Position numbers and translations under genes: made by a program
The notes under the pieces: generated by a model
Told to the model about the DNA's origin: nothing
What the model saw: only the letters and a program-made list of their open reading frames with translations
The model's database searches: none
Shown here: one piece after another, positions 56,661 to 64,000 of the stretch
Layout of the letters: the number at the start of each line of letters is the position of its first letter
Position numbering within the stretch: position 1 is the stretch's first letter
Assembly (NCBI RefSeq): GCF_012030425.1
Contig: NZ_JAAUVN010000001.1
Span: 1,860,001-1,924,000 of the forward strand
Direction of reading: 5' to 3'
Length of the DNA: 64,000 nucleotides
DNA from: Sphingobacterium sp. B16(2022)
GTDB taxonomy: Bacteria > Bacteroidota > Bacteroidia > Sphingobacteriales > Sphingobacteriaceae

Positions 56661-57407
56661 ATGAAACTGACATTTTATATATTAATGCTTTTAATCTTTT
56701 CAACAAATTGTGGAAATAGTCAAACAACAAATTCACAAGAAAATTTGACTGGAAATATTCAGTCTGACTTGAAGGAGCTACTCCCAAATAAAAATGTGCA
56801 AGCTGATATTATGGACAATATTTTACAAAGTCCGAGGCAAGTTGAACTGACAAAAAAAATTCAATCAGCAATTACAGAAAACTATGAGTGGTTTTTAGAG
56901 TATATGAAAACTGTTCCAAATGGAGAACCTATGCCTTATAATGAAAGGTTGGGTGTGACAAAAGAAGAATATACAGAACTAATGGCTTGGATGAATAATG
57001 TTGAAGTCGTTTCGACAGGAAAAGAGAATATCTTTATTGAAATTAAAGATGATTTAATTCGCTTTAAATCACATAACAAACTTGCGAAATTAGACTCACT
57101 GACTATTGACTTAAAAAATAATACTGTAAATTATGGACAATATAAAATGTTATTGGCCGACACAATAAATGTTACAACAGACAAAAATGCACTAAAGAGC
57201 AAATGGAAGGGATATAGTTGGAAATTTGAAATTCCTAAAAATCTTGACATGGCTGATTTTAAAAACCGAAACACATTAAATGTGATTCAGTACAAATTCA
57301 CAATAGGACGAATTGAAAAAAATGGTAAAACTTATATGAGCTTAAAAGGTATAGAATATGAAGATGGGACAAAGTCTGTTGATTTTGAATTACCAGTTCA
57401 GTTCTGA
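56661..57407 (+). CDS. Putative lipoprotein, 248 aa
   Basis: 248 residues with a lipoprotein-type signal (MKLTFYILMLLIFSTNCGNS, Cys in STNC). The mature part has a helical region (~25-110) and then beta-rich sequence (IFIEIKDDLIRFKSHNKL, LTIDLKNNTVNYGQYKML). No family recognised. Stands alone, on the plus strand. Confidence 0.65.
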   Translation: MKLTFYILMLLIFSTNCGNSQTTNSQENLTGNIQSDLKELLPNKNVQADIMDNILQSPRQVELTKKIQSAITENYEWFLEYMKTVPNGEPMPYNERLGVTKEEYTELMAWMNNVEVVSTGKENIFIEIKDDLIRFKSHNKLAKLDSLTIDLKNNTVNYGQYKMLLADTINVTTDKNALKSKWKGYSWKFEIPKNLDMADFKNRNTLNVIQYKFTIGRIEKNGKTYMSLKGIEYEDGTKSVDFELPVQF

Positions 57408-57782
57408 GGCAAATTTACTATTGCTAACAAGGTGTTGCCAAAAGCTGGGTTAAATGGCTTCAATTAGGCATACAGACCAGGCTTCTTTATAAAGTCTTTC
57501 TAACCCATGTTTTCTGCTGTTAGTAAGAGCGGTATAATAGGTAACTATACTAATGGGTAATTGATATAAATCATAAGTGAACAATAGAGCAAAATAAAAA
57601 CTCTTATTTTTCTATGAAAACATCCCATTTCTGCGATAGGCAGACCAATTTTCTTAAATTTTAATGCAATAGCATATCGAGCCAACGAATCTATAATTAT
57701 GTAGGATTATCCTATACGTTAGCAATTATCAAGAGTGTTGAAGATGAAATAATTTTACACGCTTACATTTTAAGATTATATA
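57408..57782. other. Intergenic region before the RiPP cluster
   Basis: 375 bp between convergent genes. No supported ORF, no clear terminator and no repeat seen. Confidence 0.45.
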
Positions 57783-59054
57783 TTAAAAACGATCGTTAAT
57801 TCTAAAATTGCCCAATAGCTTTTCTAACAAACTTCGTCTTTGAGTTATTATTTTCGCTTCGGCAAACAGTCCGTGTTTTAAATGGAATGGTTTATTGAAC
57901 GATGAAATATTTTTATCAGTCAATATAGCTGTCGCGCGGTAAACAGTATCTGTCATTCCAATTTCAGGTAAATATTTTATTTCCGCCCGTAAGTAACCAA
58001 ATTCCTGATAAGGATAAGCGGGAATCGAGAGTTTAACACTTTGTCCTTCTTTTACTTTTCCTATAGCAGATGTTCCTAAGTTTAATTCTACCATGAAGTC
58101 ATCGCTTTTGTAAGATTGATCAACATAAAATATCGATTCACCTTTCTTAACTAAGGTTCCTTCTTTGATATCTTTATTGAAAATCAATTTCCCACCTCTA
58201 GAAGATATAATGGAATGGCTATCGATCCAAATCTTAACTTGATTATAAAAACTCATCGTAGTATAAAAGAAAGAATTTAATTCATCTTTGGCTTCAGTAT
58301 CCATTTCAATTATTCTGAGCATATCATCAGTTGCTTGATAAGAATTATTTACTAAGTTCATTTCAATGTTAATTTTTTGATTTTTTAGGTCAATAAATTC
58401 TTGCGTTTTATTTCTGAATTCTGCTAATGAAATAATCTTCTTTTCAAATAGAATTTTATAAGAATTATAATTTTCTTGCTCCAAATTAATCTTTTCATCA
58501 AGATTTAATAATTGCTTTTTAATTTTCTGCTGTTCTTCGGTCATGAGTTGGTACTGTCTACTTTTCATTCCCTTTTTATAATCTTTAATGCCATTTTTAC
58601 TACTATTTTTAAATAAACTATATTGATGTAAAAAATCTGCATATCCTGTTTGCAGTTCAGCCAACTCACCATAGCTTCTTCCTAAAACAAATTGATCAAC
58701 ACTATGATTTTTTTGCTTAAAAAAATGAAGTGTACTGTCAAGATTTTGAAGTAAGTGAAGAACACTAGAATAATCTGCATTACTTCTTATTATCGCAATT
58801 GTCGCATTCGGTTTTATAATATCATTTTCTTTATAAAGAATTTTAGCTATATCTCCATCTGTGCGACTTCTAACTTCTTCTATATTTGTTATCTTCTTCA
58901 AAAAACCAGTACCGTTTACAATATCCGGATCCTGCATGAAATAGGAAAAAAACAATAGTAAAAAAACAATTATAAGAATAATAAAATTCCCCCATTTGAC
59001 CACTTTTTTTGGTTGCTTATATAGAATATTTCTAATCTTATGACTCTGTTCCAT
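57783..59054 (-). CDS. HlyD-family membrane fusion protein
   Basis: 423 residues. One N-terminal membrane helix (FIILIIVFLLLFFSYFM, ~23-40), a lipoyl-like half (NIEEVRSRTDGDIAKILYKENDIIK), a long coiled-coil hairpin (~110-260), the second lipoyl half (SSRGGKLIFNKDIKEGTLVKKGE) and a C-terminal beta domain (HLKHGLFAEAKIITQRRSLLEKL). Bridges the ABC exporter to the periplasm or outer membrane in peptide export. It is 2 bp downstream of the exporter gene, so the two are one unit. Confidence 0.88.
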   Translation of the reverse strand: MEQSHKIRNILYKQPKKVVKWGNFIILIIVFLLLFFSYFMQDPDIVNGTGFLKKITNIEEVRSRTDGDIAKILYKENDIIKPNATIAIIRSNADYSSVLHLLQNLDSTLHFFKQKNHSVDQFVLGRSYGELAELQTGYADFLHQYSLFKNSSKNGIKDYKKGMKSRQYQLMTEEQQKIKKQLLNLDEKINLEQENYNSYKILFEKKIISLAEFRNKTQEFIDLKNQKINIEMNLVNNSYQATDDMLRIIEMDTEAKDELNSFFYTTMSFYNQVKIWIDSHSIISSRGGKLIFNKDIKEGTLVKKGESIFYVDQSYKSDDFMVELNLGTSAIGKVKEGQSVKLSIPAYPYQEFGYLRAEIKYLPEIGMTDTVYRATAILTDKNISSFNKPFHLKHGLFAEAKIITQRRSLLEKLLGNFRINDRF

Positions 59055-59056
59055 TA

Positions 59057-61207
59057 TTATAATTGATTTTCCACGAGTTGATAATAATCTCTTTTACTTG
59101 CAATTAAATCATGATGGTTTCCTTGCTCTACAAGAGTCCCATTCTTTATAACAATAATATTATCTGCATTTCTAATTGTGTTCAAACGATGTGCAACAAT
59201 GAATACTGTTTTATTTTGAAATAGTGTTTTTAAATTTTCTAACATAAAAAACTCTGTATTGGTATCTAGAGCATTTGTTGCTTCATCAAAAATGATAATA
59301 TGTGTATTTTTATAAATAGCTCTCGCTATTAAAATCCGTTGTTTCTGACCTTGACTTACATTAGTTCCATTATTTTCCAAAATTGTCCCCTCTTTATTAG
59401 GAAGTGAAGCGACAAATTCATCTAGCTTTGCTAATTTCAATGCCTCGTAAAATCTCTTATAGTCAATAGCTTCTTCAGTCAGACAAATATTGTCTAATAT
59501 TGATTGTGAAAACAGATAGCTATCCTGCATTGTTGCACTTAAATTTTTTCTCCAATCAACAATATTTATTTGTTTCAAATCAGAATTGCCAATATTAATC
59601 TCCCCAAAAGTCGGCTGAATATGATTTAAAAGCAATTTAAGTATAGAGGTTTTACCTCCTCCACTTTCTCCAACAATCGCTGTAACTGTATTACGCTTAG
59701 CCCGAAAAGAAACATTGTCTAAAATTATTTTACCTCCGACTTTATAAGAAACATTTTCAAATTTAATTTCTTTAAAATCCTTATAGCCCTGGTCATATCT
59801 TTTATTATTATCCACCTCATCTGGAACATCATACATTTCATTAAGCCTTTGTATACTTAGTTTAGCATCTTGATAAGCTTGTATAAATGAAATAAATTGT
59901 TGAATAGGATTATTTAACTGCCCTAGAATATATTGAATCGACAATAAAACACCTAAACTAATAGTACCTTCAATAACTAGTTTTGCGCAAAGAAAAGTTA
60001 TTATAATATTCTTAGATTCATTGATAAAAGTAGCCCCGCCTTGCTGCCATTGATTTAAATTAAGATTTTTAATATTAAAAAGAAATAGATTTGCTCTTAA
60101 ATCCTCCCATTCCCATCTTTTTTTTCTTTCAATATTATATAACTTTATATCCTTAAGCCCCTCAATAAGTTGTAGAGTATTAGATTGAATTTCTGAACCA
60201 GATTGAAATCTTAAAGTATCCAACTTTTTTCTTTTAGGTAGAAAAGATAATGTCCATAGTGTATATACAACCGTGAATCCTAAAAAAACCAAAAAAATAT
60301 CTTGATTATAATACAGAACCAAAATACTGTATATAACAAGATTAAGTAGTGAAAAAATAATTCCAATTACTTGATTTGTAAAGAAAGATTCTATTCTTTT
60401 TTGATCATCTAGTCTTTGCAAAAAATCTCCTTTAGTTCTAGTTTCAAAATATTTTACAGGCAGTTTGAACACCTTAGCAAAAAAATCATTGAGAATAAAT
60501 ATATTAACTCGGATACTTATGTGCATTAGAATCCAAGATCGAATAAACTCAATTGAAACCTTTCCTAATATTAATGCTAACTGACTAAATAGGATTATCT
60601 TGATAAAGGAAATGTCACTCAGTAAAATGCCCTTGTCAACAATATTTTGCATTAAAAAAGGGAATATTAATTGTATTACACTTCCGACCACAAACCCAAT
60701 AAAAAGCTGAAAAAATAAAAATTTAAAATTTTTAAGATACCCTAGGATATTTCGAAATATGTGGTTGTCCGTTTTTTCTGATATTTCTTCAAAAAATTTA
60801 TTATTTGGGAGAAATAAAATAACATATCCTCTTTGATCTTTATCGAGCCAATATTTAGAAAAATCTGTTAAATTAAATGTTTCTATCTGATGAGCAGGAT
60901 CAGCTATAACAGCTTTTCTTTTATTTATTTTATAGAGAACAACAAAATGATTATTACTCCAATGTAAAATACAAGGGTGATTCACTTCAAGTAGCTCCTC
61001 AATAGACAATTTCACTACTTTTGATACAAGATTAAGCTTGTCACTTGCTACTGAAAGATCATAAAGAGAATTTCCTTCTTCTGATAATTCTAATGATTCG
61101 TCTACTTGTACAGATTTATCAACTCCGAATGCCAAACATATCATTTTTAAACATGCTCTTCCACATCCCATTTCATTGATCTGTTTAATCAATCTATAGT
61201 TTCTCAT
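59057..61207 (-). CDS. C39-peptidase-containing ABC exporter (PCAT)
   Basis: 716 residues. N-terminal C39 peptidase with C15 in MGCGRACL (DCG is more usual), H87 in HWSNNHFVVLY and D103 in IADPAHQ. Transmembrane domain ~160-450. ATPase with Walker A VGESGGGKTS (~514), signature VSQGQKQRI (~619) and Walker B HIIIFDEATNALD (~636). It cleaves a double-glycine leader and exports the mature peptide. It overlaps the glycosyltransferase gene by 4 bp. Confidence 0.92.
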   Translation of the reverse strand: MRNYRLIKQINEMGCGRACLKMICLAFGVDKSVQVDESLELSEEGNSLYDLSVASDKLNLVSKVVKLSIEELLEVNHPCILHWSNNHFVVLYKINKRKAVIADPAHQIETFNLTDFSKYWLDKDQRGYVILFLPNNKFFEEISEKTDNHIFRNILGYLKNFKFLFFQLFIGFVVGSVIQLIFPFLMQNIVDKGILLSDISFIKIILFSQLALILGKVSIEFIRSWILMHISIRVNIFILNDFFAKVFKLPVKYFETRTKGDFLQRLDDQKRIESFFTNQVIGIIFSLLNLVIYSILVLYYNQDIFLVFLGFTVVYTLWTLSFLPKRKKLDTLRFQSGSEIQSNTLQLIEGLKDIKLYNIERKKRWEWEDLRANLFLFNIKNLNLNQWQQGGATFINESKNIIITFLCAKLVIEGTISLGVLLSIQYILGQLNNPIQQFISFIQAYQDAKLSIQRLNEMYDVPDEVDNNKRYDQGYKDFKEIKFENVSYKVGGKIILDNVSFRAKRNTVTAIVGESGGGKTSILKLLLNHIQPTFGEINIGNSDLKQINIVDWRKNLSATMQDSYLFSQSILDNICLTEEAIDYKRFYEALKLAKLDEFVASLPNKEGTILENNGTNVSQGQKQRILIARAIYKNTHIIIFDEATNALDTNTEFFMLENLKTLFQNKTVFIVAHRLNTIRNADNIIVIKNGTLVEQGNHHDLIASKRDYYQLVENQL

Positions 61208-62349
61208 TTTACATAAATGTTTAGTAATTCTTTGTGGAATTTCTTTGCACTATACCGCTTTTTAATAAAGTGTAAAATATTATGTGAGTAGATATCTCTA
61301 GTTGGCTTGTCTTTTATAATCTCAGTTAATCGTTTTTTTAATGTTTCTATTTTCACTTTACCATGAGTGTCCAACGGCACTTTAAATACACTGTTTTCCG
61401 GGAATGATGCAAATGATGGTATATCAGCAACTAATATAGGTAAAGCATAGCTTGCTGCCTCTAAGAAGGAAATACTAAGCTGCTCATTGTTGGATGGCAA
61501 TACAAAAAGGTCGGCTATTTGATACAATTTATCGATGATGATTTTATTTTCCCTAGGGATATATCCTGTAAAAATAATACTACCTAAACATTTTAATGAT
61601 AACTGAAGAGCTGAAGATAATTCGCCATCACCCACTACAATTAATTTCAAATTTGGAAATTCTGTCAATAACATAGGTAAAACTTTCAATAATTCATAAA
61701 TACCCTTTTGGACATGAATCCTACTATTGAACAAAATCACAAAATCTCCTTCTAAAATATTGAAACTACTTCTTATACCATTTTTTTTATCTGAAGAATA
61801 TCTTCTTTTTAGAAAAACACCAGTTTTTAATAATGACAAATTACAGGTTTCTAATTTAAAGTGGTCTGAACAGCGCTGAAGTATGGGCTCTGAAAGACAA
61901 ATTATACGATTACAAATTTTAAGTAATAACGTTTCTCGTTGTACTGTTAATTCTTGTTCTTCACCTAATTGAAAAGAATCAAAATGCATCGTATAAACCA
62001 AGTGCACATTATGTTTTGTTTTTATAATGTCTGCTAGGTGATAATGATTTGGGGTATTAAAGTGAAAAACATCATTTTTTGTTATATGATATTCTTCATT
62101 TAAAGAATTATAAAGATCATGATGAGGTAAATTATATAAATTTCTATTATTGAAATGACAGCAGAAGACCTCAGCACCTGAAATTTGACTCACTTCAATA
62201 TATTCCTCCTTCTCTGATCGAATAAAGTCAACAAAAATAAGTTTAAAAATTTTGTCCTTTTTAAACAATTGAAAAATAATACTAACATAACTTCCTATGC
62301 CATATAATCTCGATACGGCAGAGGAATTCACCAGAAATAATCTTTTCAT
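61204..62349 (-). CDS. GT4-type glycosyltransferase in a RiPP cluster
   Basis: 381 residues. N-terminal Rossmann half with RLYGIGSYVSIIFQL and HFNTPNHYHLADIIK. The C-terminal GT-B half has VVGDGELSSALQLSLK and the donor-binding motif LFVLPSNNEQLSISFLEAASYALP (E-x7-E pattern). Its place between the dehydratase and the exporter suggests that it sugars the peptide. This is inferred, because such clusters do not always carry a glycosyltransferase. Confidence 0.82.
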   Translation of the reverse strand: MKRLFLVNSSAVSRLYGIGSYVSIIFQLFKKDKIFKLIFVDFIRSEKEEYIEVSQISGAEVFCCHFNNRNLYNLPHHDLYNSLNEEYHITKNDVFHFNTPNHYHLADIIKTKHNVHLVYTMHFDSFQLGEEQELTVQRETLLLKICNRIICLSEPILQRCSDHFKLETCNLSLLKTGVFLKRRYSSDKKNGIRSSFNILEGDFVILFNSRIHVQKGIYELLKVLPMLLTEFPNLKLIVVGDGELSSALQLSLKCLGSIIFTGYIPRENKIIIDKLYQIADLFVLPSNNEQLSISFLEAASYALPILVADIPSFASFPENSVFKVPLDTHGKVKIETLKKRLTEIIKDKPTRDIYSHNILHFIKKRYSAKKFHKELLNIYVK

Positions 62350-62350
62350 A

Positions 62351-64000
62351 CTATCTTACCAAATATTTATAATCCTTGATAAATTTTGAATACAGATAAT
62401 AAATTATAAACTCATGTGTTCTATTATTTGTCTCGAATATTCTATTGACGAACATATGAATGATAGAACTACAATACTCCTGTTTTGATAAATTATCTTT
62501 CTTCAGATTTTGTTCTATAAAAGATATTCTTGTTCCTTTACGAATACCCGACAAGTAAGAAATCGTCTTATTCGAAAGTACTTTTCCGATATCAATGATA
62601 TTCGGCCTGATATATTCTTTATACAATCTATCTAAGAATATTTTTCCTGTTTTATGGAATTCAAGTTCTCTTTGAAAACTGTCACGAAACATGTTTGAGA
62701 ATTGCAGCTTTTCAGTGAGTGTAAAATTAAATAGATCAAGGAGGTCCTGTATAAAGGTTATACAGATTAGATACAGCTCTTGCTCTTCGTGTGGTGTGCT
62801 TAAAATCTTTATAATAAAGTTGCTATGTAAATGAAATAAGGATTCGGTTTCTTCCATATTTTCATAACCATATCGCTCAAGTTCCCGTTCATAAGTATCA
62901 ATCGATAAAGTCGATATGATTTCTTTATTAATCAAATAACTGAACATTTTGGAAAATTCAGATTGAACCAAATTGTTATCGTTAGACAGTATTCGTAACC
63001 GTAAATGAAAATTAGGATCAGAATAACGAATAAAAAAACATTTCTTCACATCTACAATTTTAGCAATTCTACTTAATGTTGGGTATATGTGTTTTTTTAA
63101 AACCATATTAGCAAGATCGCTATTTAGGTAAATCTTAAAATATAACCAATCACCACCGGGAATTTGGTCTTTTTGAATATTGTTTTTTTTCTTATTTGAT
63201 ACGGGTTTGGGATCCTTTAGATTTTTATTATATCCTGTAGCCACATATTCATTGATATCAGATTCATCACCATCAAAAAAATATTCCTTGATGGTGATAG
63301 ATTTTGATTTACTATGAAACTCTTTTAAGAGGGCGAATAAACTATTATTTTCTAAATCTATAAAAAGCTCATTATCACCTTCGGAAATAATAAATTTGTT
63401 GGGAACATTCTCACTTTTCAGAACATCGATTAATTTATCATCAGCAATCTCACCCAAATCTATCTTCCAGCTCCTGGGACTTAGAATAATATCTTTATAA
63501 GTAACACGTGGTAAATATTTAAAAAATTGAGTATTACTTCCAAAATCAAAGTTAAAAGTATTTCCCTGATTATTTAAATCGCATAAAAGTTTATAAACAG
63601 GTAAGCTGTCAAAATTATAATTATGTGCGCACGAATGATAAGGTATGAGTGCTTTTTTATGTTGAGCAGATAACAGTTCAATTTCATCATTTCTGAATCT
63701 TAAAAAGAGGTCATCAAATTTTAAATTACTAATGTCACTATTTCCAACAGCTACATAGGGAAGCTCTAATTGACGGCTATGTTGTCTTAACATCACATTT
63801 CCTAACCTATCCATTCCTGGAAAATGTACAACTTCAGCCACTTTTTTCCCGCTGTGATAATCTTCTTCATGATCGCATATTCTTTCTATCAGTTTCTCGA
63901 TACTTGAATCGCAATGTACAAATCTGCCGACAACATTAGCAGCAGATTTACCATTAAAACCTTTTAAGAGATATTTAGAAGATCCATTTTCAATTTTATG
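62351..64000 (-). CDS. LanB-type lantibiotic dehydratase (5' part beyond window)
   Basis: The frame is open to base 64000, so 549 residues of the C-terminal part are present and the N-terminus lies to the right. A GTG at 63841 is not the true start: the sequence before it (FNGKSAANVVGRFVHCDSS, HSGKK) continues the LanB pattern into AEVVHFPGMDRLGNVMLR. The dehydratase domain ends near residue 250 of this part. A SpaB_C/thiopeptide-type domain follows (GGDWLYFKIYLNSDLANMVL, FFIRYSDPNFHLRLRIL). It dehydrates Ser/Thr of a precursor peptide not seen in this window. Only 1 bp separates it from the glycosyltransferase gene. Confidence 0.88.
   Translation of the reverse strand, partial: HKIENGSSKYLLKGFNGKSAANVVGRFVHCDSSIEKLIERICDHEEDYHSGKKVAEVVHFPGMDRLGNVMLRQHSRQLELPYVAVGNSDISNLKFDDLFLRFRNDEIELLSAQHKKALIPYHSCAHNYNFDSLPVYKLLCDLNNQGNTFNFDFGSNTQFFKYLPRVTYKDIILSPRSWKIDLGEIADDKLIDVLKSENVPNKFIISEGDNELFIDLENNSLFALLKEFHSKSKSITIKEYFFDGDESDINEYVATGYNKNLKDPKPVSNKKKNNIQKDQIPGGDWLYFKIYLNSDLANMVLKKHIYPTLSRIAKIVDVKKCFFIRYSDPNFHLRLRILSNDNNLVQSEFSKMFSYLINKEIISTLSIDTYERELERYGYENMEETESLFHLHSNFIIKILSTPHEEQELYLICITFIQDLLDLFNFTLTEKLQFSNMFRDSFQRELEFHKTGKIFLDRLYKEYIRPNIIDIGKVLSNKTISYLSGIRKGTRISFIEQNLKKDNLSKQEYCSSIIHMFVNRIFETNNRTHEFIIYYLYSKFIKDYKYLVR

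Overview
The window looks like a chromosomal segment of a Bacteroidota bacterium, most likely a Sphingobacterium/Pedobacter relative. It is AT-rich and carries a SusC/SusD (RagA/RagB) pair with a TlpA-like thioredoxin, an ECF sigma factor with a FecR anti-sigma factor, and other typical Bacteroidota families. No rRNA, tRNA, integrase or transposase was recognised by reading.

Layout. (1) 1-2.6 kb: the tail of an unknown gene, a secreted hypothetical protein and a run of small minus-strand genes, including a MORN-type protein, that looks like a worn immunity/antitoxin-type cluster. (2) 2.7-14.2 kb: a nutrient-uptake locus. The minus-strand order is a 230-aa hypothetical, SusC, SusD and a TlpA-like lipid/thiol protein, with the ECF sigma factor, FecR and a 110-aa protein further downstream. 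About 1.5 kb of unusual, degenerate-repeat DNA lies upstream of SusC. (3) 14.2-16.7 kb: a candidate structured RNA, an HTH regulator and a DUF3825 protein. (4) 17.1-21.7 kb: a CBASS anti-phage operon (38-aa small protein, 90-aa Cas2-like small protein, patatin phospholipase, CD-NTase, E2-like protein with a SEC-C finger). A divergent sigma-54 activator with a CARF/RtcR-like sensor domain faces it. A perfect 14-bp palindrome (putative activator site) and a GG-N10-GC sigma-54 promoter lie in the shared intergenic region. (5) 21.75-35.4 kb: a tightly packed five-gene minus-strand operon with three unrecognised proteins, a 1706-aa DUF1998 helicase and a 1477-aa Cas4/Dna2-like nuclease-SF1 helicase-methyltransferase fusion. 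It has a Druantia-like look but does not fit a system I can name. (6) 35.7-51.7 kb: further defence-like minus-strand modules: PIN-like protein plus membrane protein; SNF2 helicase, PLD nuclease and a 379-aa protein; membrane protein, HEPN-like protein, DUF4365-TPR protein and SF1 helicase. (7) 52.7-57.4 kb: lipoproteins, small membrane proteins and a truncated AlbA_2-type regulator. (8) 57.8-64 kb: a RiPP (class I lanthipeptide-type) cluster with an HlyD-type fusion protein, a C39-peptidase ABC exporter, a glycosyltransferase and a LanB-type dehydratase cut by the window edge.

Three direct copies of a ~140-165 bp non-coding repeat (about 35.57, 44.05 and 54.43 kb), all starting with the same sequence, lie between the defence modules. 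They suggest that the 16-57 kb stretch is a modular defence island assembled around this element. The best candidates for something new are the sigma-54/CARF-controlled CBASS locus, the five-gene double-helicase operon and the module-bounding repeat. Family assignments come from motifs read in the translations, not from database searches.
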